A stretch of 64,000 nt of DNA from Bordetella sp. H567 (GCF_001704295.1 NZ_CP012334.1:3422084-3486083), one strand, 5' to 3'. Numbered from the stretch's first letter, positions 9,654 to 21,792 are shown. A program made the numbers and translations. The notes: generated by a model from the sequence alone, not told the origin.

Positions 9654-10208
9654 TTATACGGTGGCGGACGCGCCCGGTTGCGCCGCGCTGGCACTGGTAC
9701 ACGGGCTGGCAACGCTGGCGCCATTCGTCAACCGATTGACGCGGACCGTGCCGTTCTGGGCCTGGCTGTTCGCTTCCTGGAGCTGGCGCACGCGCTGCTG
9801 GTCGACCAGGTCCTGCAGGGAAACGGAATCCAGGTAATCCACCATCTTGCGATTGAGCGTGGCCCACAGCTCATGCGTCATGCACTTGCCGGACTTGCCA
9901 TCCTTGCCGCTCGTACAGTCTTGCTTGCCGCCGCAGCTGGTCGCATCCAGCGGTTCGTCCACGGCGAAGATGATGTCGGCCACCGTGACGTTGCGAGCCA
10001 GGCGCGCGAGCGAGTAGCCACCGCCCGGACCACGCACGCTGTCGACCAATTCGTGGCGACGCAGCTTGCCGAACAGCTGTTCCAGATAAGAAAGAGAGAT
10101 GTTTTGGCGCTGGCTGATGGCCGCCAGCGTAACCGGCCCGCTGTGCTGGCGCATGGCGAGGTCGATCATGGCGGTCACGGCGAAACGTCCTTTGGTAGTC
10201 AGCCGCAT
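9654..10208 (-). CDS. iscR: Fe-S-sensing Rrf2-family regulator IscR
   Basis: 184-residue Rrf2 winged-helix regulator that binds a [2Fe-2S] cluster and represses the isc operon when clusters are sufficient. MRLTTKGRFAVTAMIDLA opens the DNA-binding domain. Cluster ligands are Cys92, Cys98 and Cys109, with His112 after CMT. E. coli has C92-x5-C98-x5-C104, so the second gap is five residues longer here (TSGKDGKSGK). The C-terminal tail is rich in Ala, Ser and Asn. ATG 10208 is preceded by AGGAAA, and a longer upstream reading would run through the operator. Confidence 0.96.
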   Translation of the reverse strand: MRLTTKGRFAVTAMIDLAMRQHSGPVTLAAISQRQNISLSYLEQLFGKLRRHELVDSVRGPGGGYSLARLARNVTVADIIFAVDEPLDATSCGGKQDCTSGKDGKSGKCMTHELWATLNRKMVDYLDSVSLQDLVDQQRVRQLQEANSQAQNGTVRVNRLTNGASVASPCTSASAAQPGASATV

Positions 10209-10256
10209 AACGAGGGTTTCCTGTTTAGCCAGTAGGCCCGGCGCAGCCGGGATCCA

Positions 10257-10281
10257 ATACCTGAGTAATTGGCTCAAGTAT
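10257..10281 (-). promoter_or_regulatory. IscR type-1 operator overlapping the isc promoter
   Basis: On the minus strand this 25-base site starts ATACTTGAG and ends ACTCAGGTAT. By my count it matches 21 of 25 positions of the E. coli type-1 IscR consensus and is an imperfect palindrome. A -10-like TATACT (10277-10282, minus) overlaps its upstream edge, so bound IscR would block RNA polymerase. It lies about 50 bases before the iscR ATG. It implies the usual negative feedback by holo-IscR. Confidence 0.8.
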
Positions 10282-10510
10282 AGCCTATTCCCGACTAATT
10301 TGCTATGAAACCCTGCGCCCGATAGGGGCGAGGAAGGCGCCGGCCAAGGCCGGGCGCCAGGCACCGTATGACCGCGCCAAGGCGCCAGCGCCGGCGACGC
10401 GAGGGGCGCGGCTCAACGCCCCCAGGCAGATGAAGACTGCCGCATACGGACCGCTGTCCACCCAGGCTGAAAGGCCGGCCACGGATGCCGCAAGACGCCA
10501 ATACGTGCAA

Positions 10511-10533
10511 ATGCCCGCCAGACGGGCGGGCAT
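10511..10533 (-). terminator. Terminator-like hairpin after the LMW phosphatase gene
   Basis: ATGCCCGCC and GGCGGGCAT form a perfect 9-bp inverted repeat around five bases, 40 bases past the phosphatase stop. On the minus strand it is followed only by TTG, so the T-tract is weak. It probably ends the phosphatase transcript before the isc promoter. Confidence 0.55.
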
Positions 10534-10573
10534 TAGCTCTGCAGTGAGACTACGCCGGACATCGCCGGAACGA

Positions 10574-11062
10574 TCAAGCCGCCTGGTATTGCGTGGCGCG
10601 CTTGCGGACCAATTCCAGCACGCCCTGACAGGCGTCTTCCAGATAGTCCAGCACCTTGCCGAATCCCTCCGGCCCGCCGTAGTACGGATCCGGAACAGTT
10701 GCCTCTTCGAACTCGTTGGCGAACCGCATCAGCAACATCAGCTTGTGCTGGTATGCCTTCGGGCATTGCTGCTGGAGCGCGGAGAGGTTTTCCCAGTCCA
10801 TCGCCAGAATGAGATCGAACTCACGAAAATCGTCGGGCGTGACCTGACGCGCCTCGCAATGCGTGATTTCATAGCCGCGCTTGCGGGCTGCGGCCTGGGC
10901 CCGGGCATCCGGGGCTTCGCCAATGTGGAAAGCATGCGTACCGGCGGAATCTATCCGCACGACATCGCCCAGCCCGGCGTCATTGACCAGCCGGCGGAAC
11001 ACGCCTTCTGCGCTCGGCGAGCGGCAGATGTTGCCCATGCAAACGAAAAGTACCTTGGTCAT
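10574..11062 (-). CDS. Low-molecular-weight protein-tyrosine phosphatase
   Basis: 162-residue cytoplasmic phosphatase acting through a phospho-cysteine intermediate. The P-loop CMGNICRSP (Cys-x5-Arg-Ser) is at the N-terminus, and the general-acid Asp sits in the conserved DPYYGG near residue 125. Two adjacent ATG codons (11065 and 11062) could start it; I chose the second, which gives the usual MTKVLFVC opening, and neither has a good Shine-Dalgarno. No exopolysaccharide tyrosine-kinase gene is nearby, so its substrate is unknown. Its position next to iscR may have no functional meaning. Confidence 0.93.
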   Translation of the reverse strand: MTKVLFVCMGNICRSPSAEGVFRRLVNDAGLGDVVRIDSAGTHAFHIGEAPDARAQAAARKRGYEITHCEARQVTPDDFREFDLILAMDWENLSALQQQCPKAYQHKLMLLMRFANEFEEATVPDPYYGGPEGFGKVLDYLEDACQGVLELVRKRATQYQAA

Positions 11063-11385
11063 CATGCTTGATAGTCTGCGGGAAAACCCGCAACTAGGCA
11101 AGCTTTTTTTCTGTCCAAAACCGGTATCCGCGACGAACTTTGCCAGCGGAAAAACCGTGATGAATCAGCCACCTATAGGCCGAACCTAATAAAGCGATTG
11201 ATGCTTTCTAAGTCCGTTTTCGAACCGGATTCAATGCTCTGGGACGCGGCGCAACAACACGACATCATGTCCGCCTGATGTCAGCGCGATGACATCCCCG
11301 CAACAAGCCCGGCGCGGCGGCTGCCCATGCCACCGCGGCGCTGCAGGCTCGAAAAAAGGGAACACCACACGTCCCAAGCGCATGC
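11063..11385. other. Intergenic region between uvrB and the phosphatase gene
   Basis: 323 bases with no supported gene. It includes the short perfect hairpin TGCGGG-AAAA-CCCGCA (11077-11092) close to the phosphatase start and a run of seven T (11104-11110) on the plus strand. I see no convincing uvrB terminator or phosphatase promoter. The part around 11100-11240 is lower in GC than its neighbours. Confidence 0.5.
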
Positions 11386-13413
11386 TCAGCGGGCGCCGTC
11401 CAGAAGCACCCGCTCCTTCAGGGCATTCAGGGCATCCCGCGCGGCCGCGGCCTGTTCGAATTCCAGGTTGCGGGCATGATCCATCATGAGTTTTTCCAGG
11501 CGGCGGATTTCCCGGGCCAACGCTTTCTCGTCGGTCAGCAGCTCGGCGGGCAAGGCGTCCTCGATGGTCGGATGATGAACCGGCGCCACCACTCCGTCGA
11601 TCAGTTCCCTGACGGCCTTTTGCACGCCCTTGGCGGTAATGCCGTGGGTTACATTGAACTCTTCCTGTTTTTTCCGACGCCGCTCCGTTTCACCGATGGC
11701 GCGATGCATCGAATCGGTCACGCGGTCCGCGTACAGGATGGCCCTGCCGTTCAGGTTGCGCGCCGCCCGCCCGATGGTCTGGATCAGGCTGCGTTCGGAC
11801 CTCAGGAAACCTTCCTTGTCCGCGTCCAGGATGGCGACCAGTGAAACCTCGGGGATATCCAGCCCTTCACGCAACAGGTTGATCCCGACCAGCACGTCGA
11901 AGGTACCCAGTCGCAGGTCGCGGATGATCTCCACCCGCTCCACCGTGTCGATGTCCGAATGCAGGTACCGTACGCGCACGCCATGTTCGGCCAGGAAATC
12001 GGTCAGGTCCTCGGCCATGCGCTTGGTCAGCGTGGTGACCAGCACGCGGTCGGATTGCGCCACGCGCAGCTTGATTTCGCCCAGCAGGTCGTCGACCTGC
12101 GTGCGCGCCGGGCGCACTTCCACGATGGGATCGACCAGGCCCGTGGGACGCACCACCTGCTCGACGATATTATCGGAATGCTCTTTCTCGTAAGTCGACG
12201 GCGTGGCCGACACGAACACGCATTGACGCATGCGGGCTTCGAATTCCTGCAGCTGCAGGGGCCGGTTATCCAGCGCGGACGGCAAGCGGAAGCCGTACTG
12301 GACCAGGGTGTCCTTGCGCGAACGGTCGCCGCGATACATGCCGCTCAGCTGGCCGATGGTGACATGGCTTTCATCAATGAACATCAGCGCGTCGGCGGGC
12401 AGGTAGTCGATCAGCGTGGGTGGCGGTTCGCCCGGCGCCGCCCCGGACAAATGGCGGGAATAGTTTTCGATTCCTTTGCAAAAACCCAGCTCCTGCAGCA
12501 TTTCCAGGTCGAACCGGGTACGCTGTTCCAGGCGCTGCGCTTCGACCAGCTTGCTTTGGGACGTGAAGAATTGCACCCGTTCGCGCAGCTCTTCCTTGAT
12601 CGTGTCGATGGCGCGCAGGACCGTATCGCGTGGCGTGACGTAATGGGAACCGGGATAGACGGTGAAACGCGGCACTTTCTGCCGCACCTTTCCGGTCAAG
12701 GGATCGAAGAGTTCCAGCGTTTCGACTTCGTCGTCGAACAGGGTCAGGCGCAACGCAAGTTCGGCACTTTCGGCGGGGAAAATGTCGATGGTCTCGCCCC
12801 GCACGCGGAAGACGCCGCGGGTGAAATCCGCGTCATTGCGCGTGTACTGCATCGCGACCAGGCGCGCCAGGATTTCCCGGCGCGAGATGCGATCCCCCGC
12901 ACGCAGGATGAGCACCATGGCGTGATAATCGCCGGGATTACCGATACCGTAGATGCACGAGACCGTGCCCACGATCACCGTATCGCGCCGTTCAAGCAGG
13001 CTTTTCGTGGCCGACAGACGCATCTGCTCGATGTGCTCGTTGATGGACGAGTCCTTCTCGATGAACAGGTCGCGCGTCGGCACATACGCTTCGGGCTGGT
13101 AATAGTCGTAGTACGAGACGAAATACTCGATGGCGTTCTTGGGGAAGAACTCGCGCATTTCCGCGTAAAGCTGCGCAGCCAAGGTTTTATTAGGCGCAAG
13201 CACCAGCGCGGGACGCCCCAGCCTGGCGATCACGTTGGCCATCGTGTACGTCTTCCCCGAGCCGGTCACGCCCAGCAGGGTCTGGTACATCAAACCGTCC
13301 CGCACGCCATCGGCCAGCGCGCCGATCGCGGCCGGCTGGTCTCCCGCGGGCGGATAAGGCTGGTAGAGCTGAAAAGGGCTGTCCGGAAATTCGACGAATC
13401 CAGGTTCGGTCAT
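11386..13413 (-). CDS. uvrB: Excinuclease ABC subunit B
   Basis: 675-residue damage-verification helicase of nucleotide excision repair, acting between UvrA loading and UvrC incision. Visible features: Walker [16 protein letters not shown] (about residues 48-62), the DNA-gripping beta-hairpin around [12 protein letters not shown], the DESH box in [10 protein letters not shown], helicase motif VI in QTIGRAARN, and a C-terminal UVR domain ([11 protein letters not shown]) that binds UvrC. I chose ATG 13413 ([14 protein letters not shown]), which gives the standard length; the longer frame overlaps the divergent promoter region. It faces the aminotransferase gene across 76 bases. Confidence 0.97.
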   Translation of the reverse strand: MTEPGFVEFPDSPFQLYQPYPPAGDQPAAIGALADGVRDGLMYQTLLGVTGSGKTYTMANVIARLGRPALVLAPNKTLAAQLYAEMREFFPKNAIEYFVSYYDYYQPEAYVPTRDLFIEKDSSINEHIEQMRLSATKSLLERRDTVIVGTVSCIYGIGNPGDYHAMVLILRAGDRISRREILARLVAMQYTRNDADFTRGVFRVRGETIDIFPAESAELALRLTLFDDEVETLELFDPLTGKVRQKVPRFTVYPGSHYVTPRDTVLRAIDTIKEELRERVQFFTSQSKLVEAQRLEQRTRFDLEMLQELGFCKGIENYSRHLSGAAPGEPPPTLIDYLPADALMFIDESHVTIGQLSGMYRGDRSRKDTLVQYGFRLPSALDNRPLQLQEFEARMRQCVFVSATPSTYEKEHSDNIVEQVVRPTGLVDPIVEVRPARTQVDDLLGEIKLRVAQSDRVLVTTLTKRMAEDLTDFLAEHGVRVRYLHSDIDTVERVEIIRDLRLGTFDVLVGINLLREGLDIPEVSLVAILDADKEGFLRSERSLIQTIGRAARNLNGRAILYADRVTDSMHRAIGETERRRKKQEEFNVTHGITAKGVQKAVRELIDGVVAPVHHPTIEDALPAELLTDEKALAREIRRLEKLMMDHARNLEFEQAAAARDALNALKERVLLDGAR

Positions 13414-13489
13414 GCTAGACTGTCTCAGGGTAAACCCCCCATTATCCGCCGCATATCCGGCTGCGTCCACCTACCCTTCTTGTACTCCG

Positions 13490-14695
13490 ATGAGCACTCT
13501 TTTCCAAAACGTCGAGTTGGCCCCGCGCGACCCCATCCTCGGGCTGAATGAACAGTACAACGCCGACAACCGGCCGGGGAAGGTCAATCTGGGCGTGGGG
13601 GTGTACTACGACGACAACGGCCGCATTCCGCTGCTGTCGGCCGTGCGCAAGGCAGAAATCGCCCGCATCGAAGCGGCTGCCGCGCGCGGCTACCTGCCCA
13701 TCGAAGGCATCGCCACCTACAACAAGGGCGCGCAGGCGCTGCTGCTGGGCGCGGATTCTCCCCTCTCGGCCGCCGGCCGTGTGCTGACCGCGCAGGCGCT
13801 GGGCGGCACGGGCGCACTGAAGATCGGTGCTGATTTCCTGCATCAACTGCTGCCCCAATCCAAGGCCTACATTAGCGACCCCAGTTGGGAAAACCACCGA
13901 GCGCTGTTCGAACGGGCCGGGTTCGAGGTCGAGACATATCCCTACTACGATCCGATCACCCACGGCTTGAACTTCGAAGGCATGCTGGCCGGGCTGAAGT
14001 CCATGCCAGCGCACAGCGTGGTCGTGCTGCATGCATGCTGCCACAACCCCACTGGCGTGGATCCCACGCCGGAGCAATGGCAGCAGATCGCCACTGTGGT
14101 CAAGGACCGCGACCTTGTGCCCTTCCTGGACATCGCTTACCAGGGTTTCGGGGCGGGCCTGCACGAAGACGCCGCGGTGGTGCGCCTGTTCGCGGGCATG
14201 GACATGACGGTGTTCGTCAGCTCGTCGTTTTCCAAATCGTTTTCGCTGTACGGCGAACGCGTCGGCGCGCTGACCGTCATCGCGGGCAGCAAGGATGAAG
14301 CCGCGCGCGTGCTCAGCCAACTCAAGCGCGTCATCCGCACCAACTATTCCAACCCGCCCACCCACGGCGGCACCATCGTTTCCACGGTGTTGAACACGCC
14401 TGAACTGTTCGCGCTCTGGGAGCAAGAGCTGGGCGGCATGCGCGATCGCATTCGCTTGATGCGGCGGCAATTGGTCGAAAAGATCAAGGAACACGGCGCG
14501 CAGCAGGATTTCAGCTTCGTCCTTCAGCAACGCGGCATGTTCTCGTATTCCGGCTTGACGTCCGCCCAGGTCGATCGGCTGCGCGACGAGCATGGGATCT
14601 ATGCGGTTTCCAGTGGGCGCATCTGTGTGGCCGCGCTGAACAGCCAGAATATCGACGCCGCCGCCAAGGGTATCGCCGCCGTGCTGAAAAACTAG
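13490..14695 (+). CDS. tyrB: Aromatic/aspartate aminotransferase (class I, AspC/TyrB type)
   Basis: 401-residue PLP aminotransferase of fold type I, subgroup I-alpha. It starts MSTLFQNVELAPRDPILGLN, closely parallel to E. coli AspC/TyrB. The PLP lysine lies in SSSFSKSFSLYGERVGAL (about residue 250), and the carboxylate-binding Arg is expected near the C-terminus (SSGRICVAALN). It transfers the amino group of aspartate, tyrosine or phenylalanine to 2-oxoglutarate; sequence alone does not separate AspC from TyrB specificity. ATG 13490 is chosen on homology, since earlier codons overlap the uvrB side. Confidence 0.88.
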   Translation: MSTLFQNVELAPRDPILGLNEQYNADNRPGKVNLGVGVYYDDNGRIPLLSAVRKAEIARIEAAAARGYLPIEGIATYNKGAQALLLGADSPLSAAGRVLTAQALGGTGALKIGADFLHQLLPQSKAYISDPSWENHRALFERAGFEVETYPYYDPITHGLNFEGMLAGLKSMPAHSVVVLHACCHNPTGVDPTPEQWQQIATVVKDRDLVPFLDIAYQGFGAGLHEDAAVVRLFAGMDMTVFVSSSFSKSFSLYGERVGALTVIAGSKDEAARVLSQLKRVIRTNYSNPPTHGGTIVSTVLNTPELFALWEQELGGMRDRIRLMRRQLVEKIKEHGAQQDFSFVLQQRGMFSYSGLTSAQVDRLRDEHGIYAVSSGRICVAALNSQNIDAAAKGIAAVLKN

Positions 14696-14768
14696 GCGAT
14701 ACGCATATCCAGGTACCGCGCCGGCATACCGGATCAGAGCCGGGCAGCACGCGTGGACCGGAACGAAG

Positions 14769-14795
14769 AATGGGGCCGCTGGCCCCATTCTTTTT
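14769..14795 (+). terminator. Rho-independent terminator after the aminotransferase gene
   Basis: AATGGGGCC-GCT-GGCCCCATT forms a perfect 9-bp stem followed by CTTTTT. It lies 74 bases past the aminotransferase stop and upstream of the lexA promoter, so it insulates lexA. Confidence 0.85.
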
Positions 14796-14861
14796 GGCGT
14801 CTTGCGTTGCCATCGCCCCAGACCCCTTGCGTTTTGAAGCTGCGTCCCCCAAAATGCGGAG

Positions 14862-14877
14862 CTGTATATCCATACAG
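14862..14877 (+). promoter_or_regulatory. LexA-binding SOS box upstream of lexA
   Basis: CTGTATATCCATACAG matches the proteobacterial SOS-box consensus CTGT-N8-ACAG at all fixed positions. It ends 17 bases before the lexA ATG, just upstream of the AGGAA Shine-Dalgarno, giving LexA autorepression. TATATC within the box may serve as the -10 element. Confidence 0.92.
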
Positions 14878-14894
14878 GGAACCAGGAACCCGCA

Positions 14895-15545
14895 ATGGCC
14901 AGCAAACTTACCGAACGCCAACAGCAGATCCTAGACCTCATACGCCAGGCAGTCTCCAGTACCGGCTTTCCTCCGACCCGCGCGGAAATCGCCCAGGCAC
15001 TGGGGTTCCGCTCGCCCAACGCCGCGGAAGACCACCTGAAGGCCCTGGCCCGCAAAGGGGCGATCGAACTCACCGCGGGCGCCTCCCGCGGCATCCGCCT
15101 GAAAGAAGCGCGTGGTGAAAGCGGGCAAGCCATGCTGCCGATCCCCGCCCTCGCCCAATTGATGCTGCCGCTGGTGGGACGAGTTGCCGCGGGCAGCCCC
15201 ATCCTGGCCGCGGAGCATGTGGAAAGGGACGTAGGCGTGGACCCGGCCCTTTTCGCCCAGCGTCCGGACTACCTGCTCAAGGTCCGTGGGATGAGCATGC
15301 GCGACGTGGGAATCCTCGACGGGGACCTGCTCGCCGTCAAGAAGGCCAGCGAAGCGCGGGAGGGGCAGATCGTGGTCGCCCGCATCGACGAAGACGTTAC
15401 CGTCAAGCGACTGCACCGCCACGGCGGCCGTATCGAACTGCTGCCGGAAAATCCGGACTTCCAACCCATCGTAGTACAGCCCGGCCAGGAATTCGCCCTG
15501 GAGGGCATCGCGGTCGGCCTTATCCGCACACAGGCCCTGCACTAG
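14895..15545 (+). CDS. lexA: SOS transcriptional repressor LexA
   Basis: 216-residue repressor of DNA-damage genes, self-cleaved when RecA is active. The N-terminal winged helix ([34 protein letters not shown]) binds SOS boxes. The C-terminal S24 peptidase domain has the Ala-Gly cleavage site in VAAGSP, the nucleophile Ser in VRGMSMRD and the general-base Lys in DVTVKRL. The start has AGGAA about eight bases upstream and a perfect SOS box before it. Length is slightly above E. coli LexA (202). Confidence 0.97.
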   Translation: MASKLTERQQQILDLIRQAVSSTGFPPTRAEIAQALGFRSPNAAEDHLKALARKGAIELTAGASRGIRLKEARGESGQAMLPIPALAQLMLPLVGRVAAGSPILAAEHVERDVGVDPALFAQRPDYLLKVRGMSMRDVGILDGDLLAVKKASEAREGQIVVARIDEDVTVKRLHRHGGRIELLPENPDFQPIVVQPGQEFALEGIAVGLIRTQALH

Positions 15546-15547
15546 AA

Positions 15548-15578
15548 AAGGGCCTGTCAGCTTGCGCTGCAGGCCCTT
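15548..15578. terminator. Bidirectional terminator between lexA and lon
   Basis: AAGGGCCTG and CAGGCCCTT pair over 9 bp, and an inner CAGC-TTGC-GCTG extends the stem with a single bulged base. It starts three bases after the lexA stop and lies 25 bases from the lon stop, so one hairpin could end both convergent transcripts. T-tracts are short on both strands. Confidence 0.65.
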
Positions 15579-15602
15579 ACGATCACGAACGGTCGGCGCG
15601 GA

Positions 15603-18059
<2,457 letters not shown>

Positions 18060-18146
18060 AAAGAATTCCTTGGGATGACTCAACGTATGGGCGGTATGGC
18101 GGGAAATCCCTTTCGGCGTTCTCCCGTCTGTCGTCAGTTACGTCTG

Positions 18147-18174
18147 ATATGGGAACAATAGCCGAAAAATCAAG
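18147..18174 (-). promoter_or_regulatory. Candidate sigma-32 (RpoH) promoter of lon
   Basis: On the minus strand CTTGATT is followed after 13 bases by TCCCATAT. The E. coli sigma-32 consensus is CTTGAAA-N13/14-CCCCATNT, so each box has one or two mismatches and the spacing is right. The -10 element lies 87 bases before the lon ATG. lon is a heat-shock gene in E. coli, which supports the reading. Confidence 0.75.
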
Positions 18175-18202
18175 CTTTCGACCGTCTGCAGCGAAAACCT
18201 TG

Positions 18203-18227
18203 AAAAACCCGCCCAGCACAGGACGGG
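18203..18227 (-). terminator. Terminator after clpX
   Basis: On the minus strand CCCGTCC and GGGCGGG pair over 7 bp (one T-G wobble) around a six-base loop, followed by five T. It lies 14 bases past the clpX stop and upstream of the lon promoter, which separates lon from the tig-clpP-clpX unit. Confidence 0.75.
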
Positions 18228-18240
18228 GGGTTCAACGGTC

Positions 18241-19539
18241 TTATGCCGCGGCGTCCCTGACCTCGCCCCGGTCGGGTTTCGATGCCTGCGTGGCATCGTC
18301 CGCATAGATGAGTAAAGGCTGGCCGTCGCCTTCGATCACGTTCTCGTCGAGTACGACCCGGCTGACATTGCCCAGTGAAGGCAGCTCGTACATCGTATCG
18401 AGTAGCGCGAATTCCAGGATGGAGCGCAATCCACGTGCCCCCGTCTTTCGCTTGAGTGCCTTACGGGCAATAGCGCGCAATGCGGCAGGCCGGATGTCCA
18501 GTTCGGCGCCTTCCATGGCGAACAGCTTCTGGAACTGCTTCACCAGGGCGTTCTTGGGCTCCGTCAGAATCTGGACCAGGGCGACTTCATCGAGCTCATC
18601 AAGCGTCGCGACCACCGGCAAACGGCCGACCAATTCGGGAATCAGACCGAACTTGATGAGATCTTCAGGTTCGGCTTCACTGAACAACTCGCCCACGCCA
18701 CGCTCGGATTTCGCGCGCACCGACGCGGAGAAGCCGATACCGGATTTTTCCGTCCGATCACGAATGACCTTTTCCAGCCCGTCGAAGGCACCCCCCACGA
18801 TGAACAGGATGTTCGTGGTATCCACCTGGACGAAGTCCTGGTTCGGATGTTTCCGGCCGCCTTGGGGCGGGACCGAGGCCACCGTACCCTCGATCAGCTT
18901 CAGCAGGGCCTGCTGGACGCCCTCACCGGATACGTCGCGGGTAATGGAAGGGTTATCCGACTTGCGCGAAATCTTGTCGATTTCGTCGATGTAGATAATC
19001 GCGCGCTGCGCCTTTTCAACTTCGTAGTTGCAGTTTTGCAGTAGTTTCTGAATGATATTTTCGACGTCTTCGCCCACGTATCCCGCTTCGGTCAGCGTGG
19101 TCGCGTCGGCCATGACAAACGGCACGTTCAACATGCGCGCCAGCGTCTGGGCCAACAACGTCTTGCCGGAACCCGTCGGGCCGACAAGCAGAATATTGCT
19201 CTTGGACAGTTCGACTTCGTCGCCCTTGAGTTCGCCATGGCGGATGCGCTTGTAGTGGTTGTATACAGCAACCGCCAGCGTGCGCTTGGGCGTGTCCTGC
19301 CCAATGACGTACTGGTCCAGGAATTTTTTGATTTCAGTCGGGGTGGGCAGTTCCGAGCGAATAGCGGCGCGTGCGGTCGCTTGCGCTTCTTCCCGAATGA
19401 TATCGTTGCAAAGATCGATGCATTCGTCGCAGATGAAAACGGAAGGGCCCGCGATCAATTTGCGGACTTCATGCTGGCTCTTGTTGCAGAAAGAGCAATG
19501 CAGCACCTTCGCGTCTGCCGATCCCTTTTTTTCAGGCAT
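18241..19539 (-). CDS. clpX: ClpXP protease ATPase subunit ClpX
   Basis: 432-residue AAA+ unfoldase that feeds substrates to ClpP. The N-terminal zinc-binding domain has four cysteines in CSFCNKS...ICDECIDLC (about residues 15-40). Walker A is [15 protein letters not shown] and Walker B is [10 protein letters not shown]. The IGF loop that docks on ClpP is visible as SGIGFSASV. Length agrees with E. coli ClpX (424). The ATG follows AGAGATATAT, a weak Shine-Dalgarno, and lies 97 bases after clpP. Confidence 0.97.
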   Translation of the reverse strand: MPEKKGSADAKVLHCSFCNKSQHEVRKLIAGPSVFICDECIDLCNDIIREEAQATARAAIRSELPTPTEIKKFLDQYVIGQDTPKRTLAVAVYNHYKRIRHGELKGDEVELSKSNILLVGPTGSGKTLLAQTLARMLNVPFVMADATTLTEAGYVGEDVENIIQKLLQNCNYEVEKAQRAIIYIDEIDKISRKSDNPSITRDVSGEGVQQALLKLIEGTVASVPPQGGRKHPNQDFVQVDTTNILFIVGGAFDGLEKVIRDRTEKSGIGFSASVRAKSERGVGELFSEAEPEDLIKFGLIPELVGRLPVVATLDELDEVALVQILTEPKNALVKQFQKLFAMEGAELDIRPAALRAIARKALKRKTGARGLRSILEFALLDTMYELPSLGNVSRVVLDENVIEGDGQPLLIYADDATQASKPDRGEVRDAAA

Positions 19540-19636
19540 ATATATCTCTGGTGACGATGGGTGTCGCGCCTGCGCGCGCCACCCATCCTACGCTGGCTCG
19601 AAATAGCGGCGGCTCGGAACCGGACCCGCGGACGCC

Positions 19637-20293
19637 TTAGCGATCCTCGGAGCGCGAGGCCAGGACCTTGTCCACCAAGCCATACGATACCGCATCTTCC
19701 GCCGACATGAAGTTGTCGCGCTCGGTGTCCTGCTCGATGCGATCGACGGGCTGGCCCGTGTTGTCCGCCAGGATGCGATTCAGGCGGGACCGCAGGTCCA
19801 GGATCTCGCGCGCCTGGATCTGGATATCGCTGGCTTGGCCCTGCGCACCACCGGAAGGCTGGTGAATCATGATGCGGGAATTGGGCAGCGAGTAACGCTT
19901 GCCCTTCTTGCCCGCCGCGAGCAGGAAAGCGCCCATGCTGGCCGCAAGACCCGTGCACAACGTGGACACATCCGGCTTCACGAAGTTCATCGTGTCGTAG
20001 ATGGCCATGCCGGCATAGACCGAGCCGCCCGGCGAGTTGATATAAAACGAAATGTCCTTGTCCGGATTTTCCGATTCCAGGAACAGCAACTGGGCAACAA
20101 CGAGGTTGGCCGAGTTGTCGCTCACAGGACCGACCAGGAATACGACCCGTTCCCGCAACAAGCGGGAATAAATGTCGTATGCCCGTTCGCCGCGCCCCGA
20201 CTGCTCGATCACCATGGGGATATACCCCAGGGCGGTCGGCGTCACGGACGCGCCGCCGTGCATGGACGCGTAGAAATCCGTAAATCTGTTCAT
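19637..20293 (-). CDS. clpP: ATP-dependent Clp protease proteolytic subunit
   Basis: 218-residue serine peptidase that forms the double-heptamer chamber used by ClpX and ClpA. The catalytic Ser lies in [11 protein letters not shown] and the His in [12 protein letters not shown]; the downstream Asp region ([14 protein letters not shown]) is also present. Near the N-terminus it reads [20 protein letters not shown], typical of the mature protein. ATG 20293 overlaps the tig stop (ATGA), so translation is coupled; the TTG just before it is not needed. Confidence 0.97.
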   Translation of the reverse strand: MNRFTDFYASMHGGASVTPTALGYIPMVIEQSGRGERAYDIYSRLLRERVVFLVGPVSDNSANLVVAQLLFLESENPDKDISFYINSPGGSVYAGMAIYDTMNFVKPDVSTLCTGLAASMGAFLLAAGKKGKRYSLPNSRIMIHQPSGGAQGQASDIQIQAREILDLRSRLNRILADNTGQPVDRIEQDTERDNFMSAEDAVSYGLVDKVLASRSEDR

Positions 20294-21603
20294 CAAGCCA
20301 TCCCCATCAACTGGTCGAAAGGCACCTGCTCATCCGCGACCTTGGCCTTTTCGAGCACATAGGAAACTACGTTGTCTTCCACCACGAGCGCCTCGATTTC
20401 AGCGCGGCGCTGGCGGTCGGACAGATAATAGCTGACCACCTGGGCCGGCTCTTCGTAATTCTGGGCGAATTCCTCGATGCGCGCGCGCACTTGCTCAGGC
20501 TTGGCCTGCAGTTGCGCGTCCTTGACCAGTTCCGACACCAGCAGGCCCAGGCGAACGCGGCGCTCCGATTCGGTGCTGAAGGCTTCCGGCGGGATGGGAA
20601 CGGAGTCGGCGTTGGGCAAGCCACGCTGCTTCAGCTCTTCGCGGGCCGCGGCGACGCGACTGCTCACGTCGCTGTCCACCAGCGCGGCCGGCACATCGAA
20701 TTTGGCGGCTTCGGCCAATGCGTCCATGACGCTGTTCTTGGTACGCACCAGCAGGCGCGTCCTGGCTTCGCGCTCGACGTTCTTGCGGATGTCGGCCTTC
20801 AGCTTTTCGACATCGCCTTCGGATTGCCCCAGCGACTTGGCGAATTCGCCATCCACCGTAGGCAGCACGGCCTCGGCCACTTCCTTGATCGTGATGGTGA
20901 ATTCGGCCGTCTTGCCGGCGACTTCCTTGCCTTGGTAGTCGGCCGGGAAAGTCAGCGGGAACACCTTGGTATCGCCCGCCTTCAGGCCCTGCGCGGCGGC
21001 TTCGAATTCCGGCAGCATGCGGCCCTGGCCCAGCACGAAGGGAAAGCCTTCCGCCTTGCCGCCTTCGAACGGTACACCGTCGATCGTGCCGGCGAAATCC
21101 AGCGTCACGCGGTCCCCGTCCTGCGCGGCGCGGCCTTCGCGCGGCTCGTAGGTCGCGCGCTGCATGCGCAGGACGTCAATGGTCTGCTCGACCTGGGCGT
21201 CGGTCACGGGGCTGTCGTAGCGCGTGACGGACAGGCTGGCCAAGTCGGGCAAGGTGATCTCGGGATAGACCTCGAAGGTCGCGGAAAACGCCAGCGTGTC
21301 GTCGGCTACGCCTTCGGTCTTGGGTTCGATCGAAGGAGCGCCGGCGATGCGCAGCTTGGCGGAATCGACGGCCTGTTCGAATGCACGTCCCACCTGCGAG
21401 TTGATGACGTCGTAGCGAATGCCGGGACCGTGGCTGCGTTCCAGCATGGTCATGGGCACTTTGCCGGGACGGAAGCCGGGCACCTTGGCGGTGCGCGCGA
21501 CGCGCTTCAGCTGCGCCTGGACTTCTTTTTCGACTTCCGCGACGGACACGGACAGATCGACGCGGCGCTTCAGGCCGGAGAGGGTTTCAACCACAGGCTG
21601 CAT
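20293..21603 (-). CDS. tig: Trigger factor (ribosome-associated chaperone and prolyl isomerase)
   Basis: 436-residue chaperone that binds nascent chains at the ribosome exit tunnel. The ribosome-docking signature GFRPGKVP lies near residue 45, an FKBP-type peptidyl-prolyl isomerase domain ([20 protein letters not shown]) spans about 150-245, and a long helical C-terminal cradle follows. ATG 21603 ([19 protein letters not shown]) gives the standard length (E. coli 432). It heads the tig-clpP-clpX operon; the order is the standard one in proteobacteria. Confidence 0.97.
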   Translation of the reverse strand: MQPVVETLSGLKRRVDLSVSVAEVEKEVQAQLKRVARTAKVPGFRPGKVPMTMLERSHGPGIRYDVINSQVGRAFEQAVDSAKLRIAGAPSIEPKTEGVADDTLAFSATFEVYPEITLPDLASLSVTRYDSPVTDAQVEQTIDVLRMQRATYEPREGRAAQDGDRVTLDFAGTIDGVPFEGGKAEGFPFVLGQGRMLPEFEAAAQGLKAGDTKVFPLTFPADYQGKEVAGKTAEFTITIKEVAEAVLPTVDGEFAKSLGQSEGDVEKLKADIRKNVEREARTRLLVRTKNSVMDALAEAAKFDVPAALVDSDVSSRVAAAREELKQRGLPNADSVPIPPEAFSTESERRVRLGLLVSELVKDAQLQAKPEQVRARIEEFAQNYEEPAQVVSYYLSDRQRRAEIEALVVEDNVVSYVLEKAKVADEQVPFDQLMGMA

Positions 21604-21783
21604 TAGAAAAGACCTATTTTGCGAGTGAATGGAAGATGGGATCAACCGGTCATTTTACCGGAAACTCGTTTGTGCCCCTTCCCGCCCCGCCCGAGGCCGG
21701 GGACGGATAACTTCAGGCGTTGATCCGATGCCGGCGGATGTAGGACACGGCGACGCGCGGACACGGAAAGCTGCTCGTCAGCT

Positions 21784-21792
21784 TGATAGAAT
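21784..21792 (+). promoter_or_regulatory. Extended -10 promoter candidate for the UPF0114 gene
   Basis: TGATAGAAT fits an extended -10 box (TG-N-TAGAAT). Transcription would begin near base 21799, giving a leader of about 27 bases to ATG 21826 or 72 to ATG 21871. No good -35 is present, which is acceptable for extended -10 promoters. Evidence is sequence match only. Confidence 0.4.

Larger units (their letters stand above)
10209..10573 (-). other. 365-base intergenic region between the phosphatase gene and iscR
   Basis: The iscR-proximal third holds the isc promoter and IscR operator, and the distal end holds the phosphatase terminator-like hairpin. Between them (about 10315-10500) I see GC-rich sequence with small self-complementary runs such as CCGGCCAAGGCCGG, but no supported gene. 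Confidence 0.6.

Noticed and set aside
11205-11235. GGTTCGAAAAC, resembling a tRNA T-loop, on the minus strand
   Set aside because: No matching acceptor, D-arm or anticodon stem around it.
13420-13435. Half-match to an SOS box just before uvrB (CTGTCTCAGGGTAAAC)
   Set aside because: Only the CTGT half fits; the other half is AAAC instead of ACAG, and it lies within a few bases of the start codon. Not enough to call a LexA site.
21630-21660. TCCCATCT (-10 of a heat-shock promoter) on the minus strand before tig
   Set aside because: No CTTGAA-like -35 at the right distance; kept only as a note.
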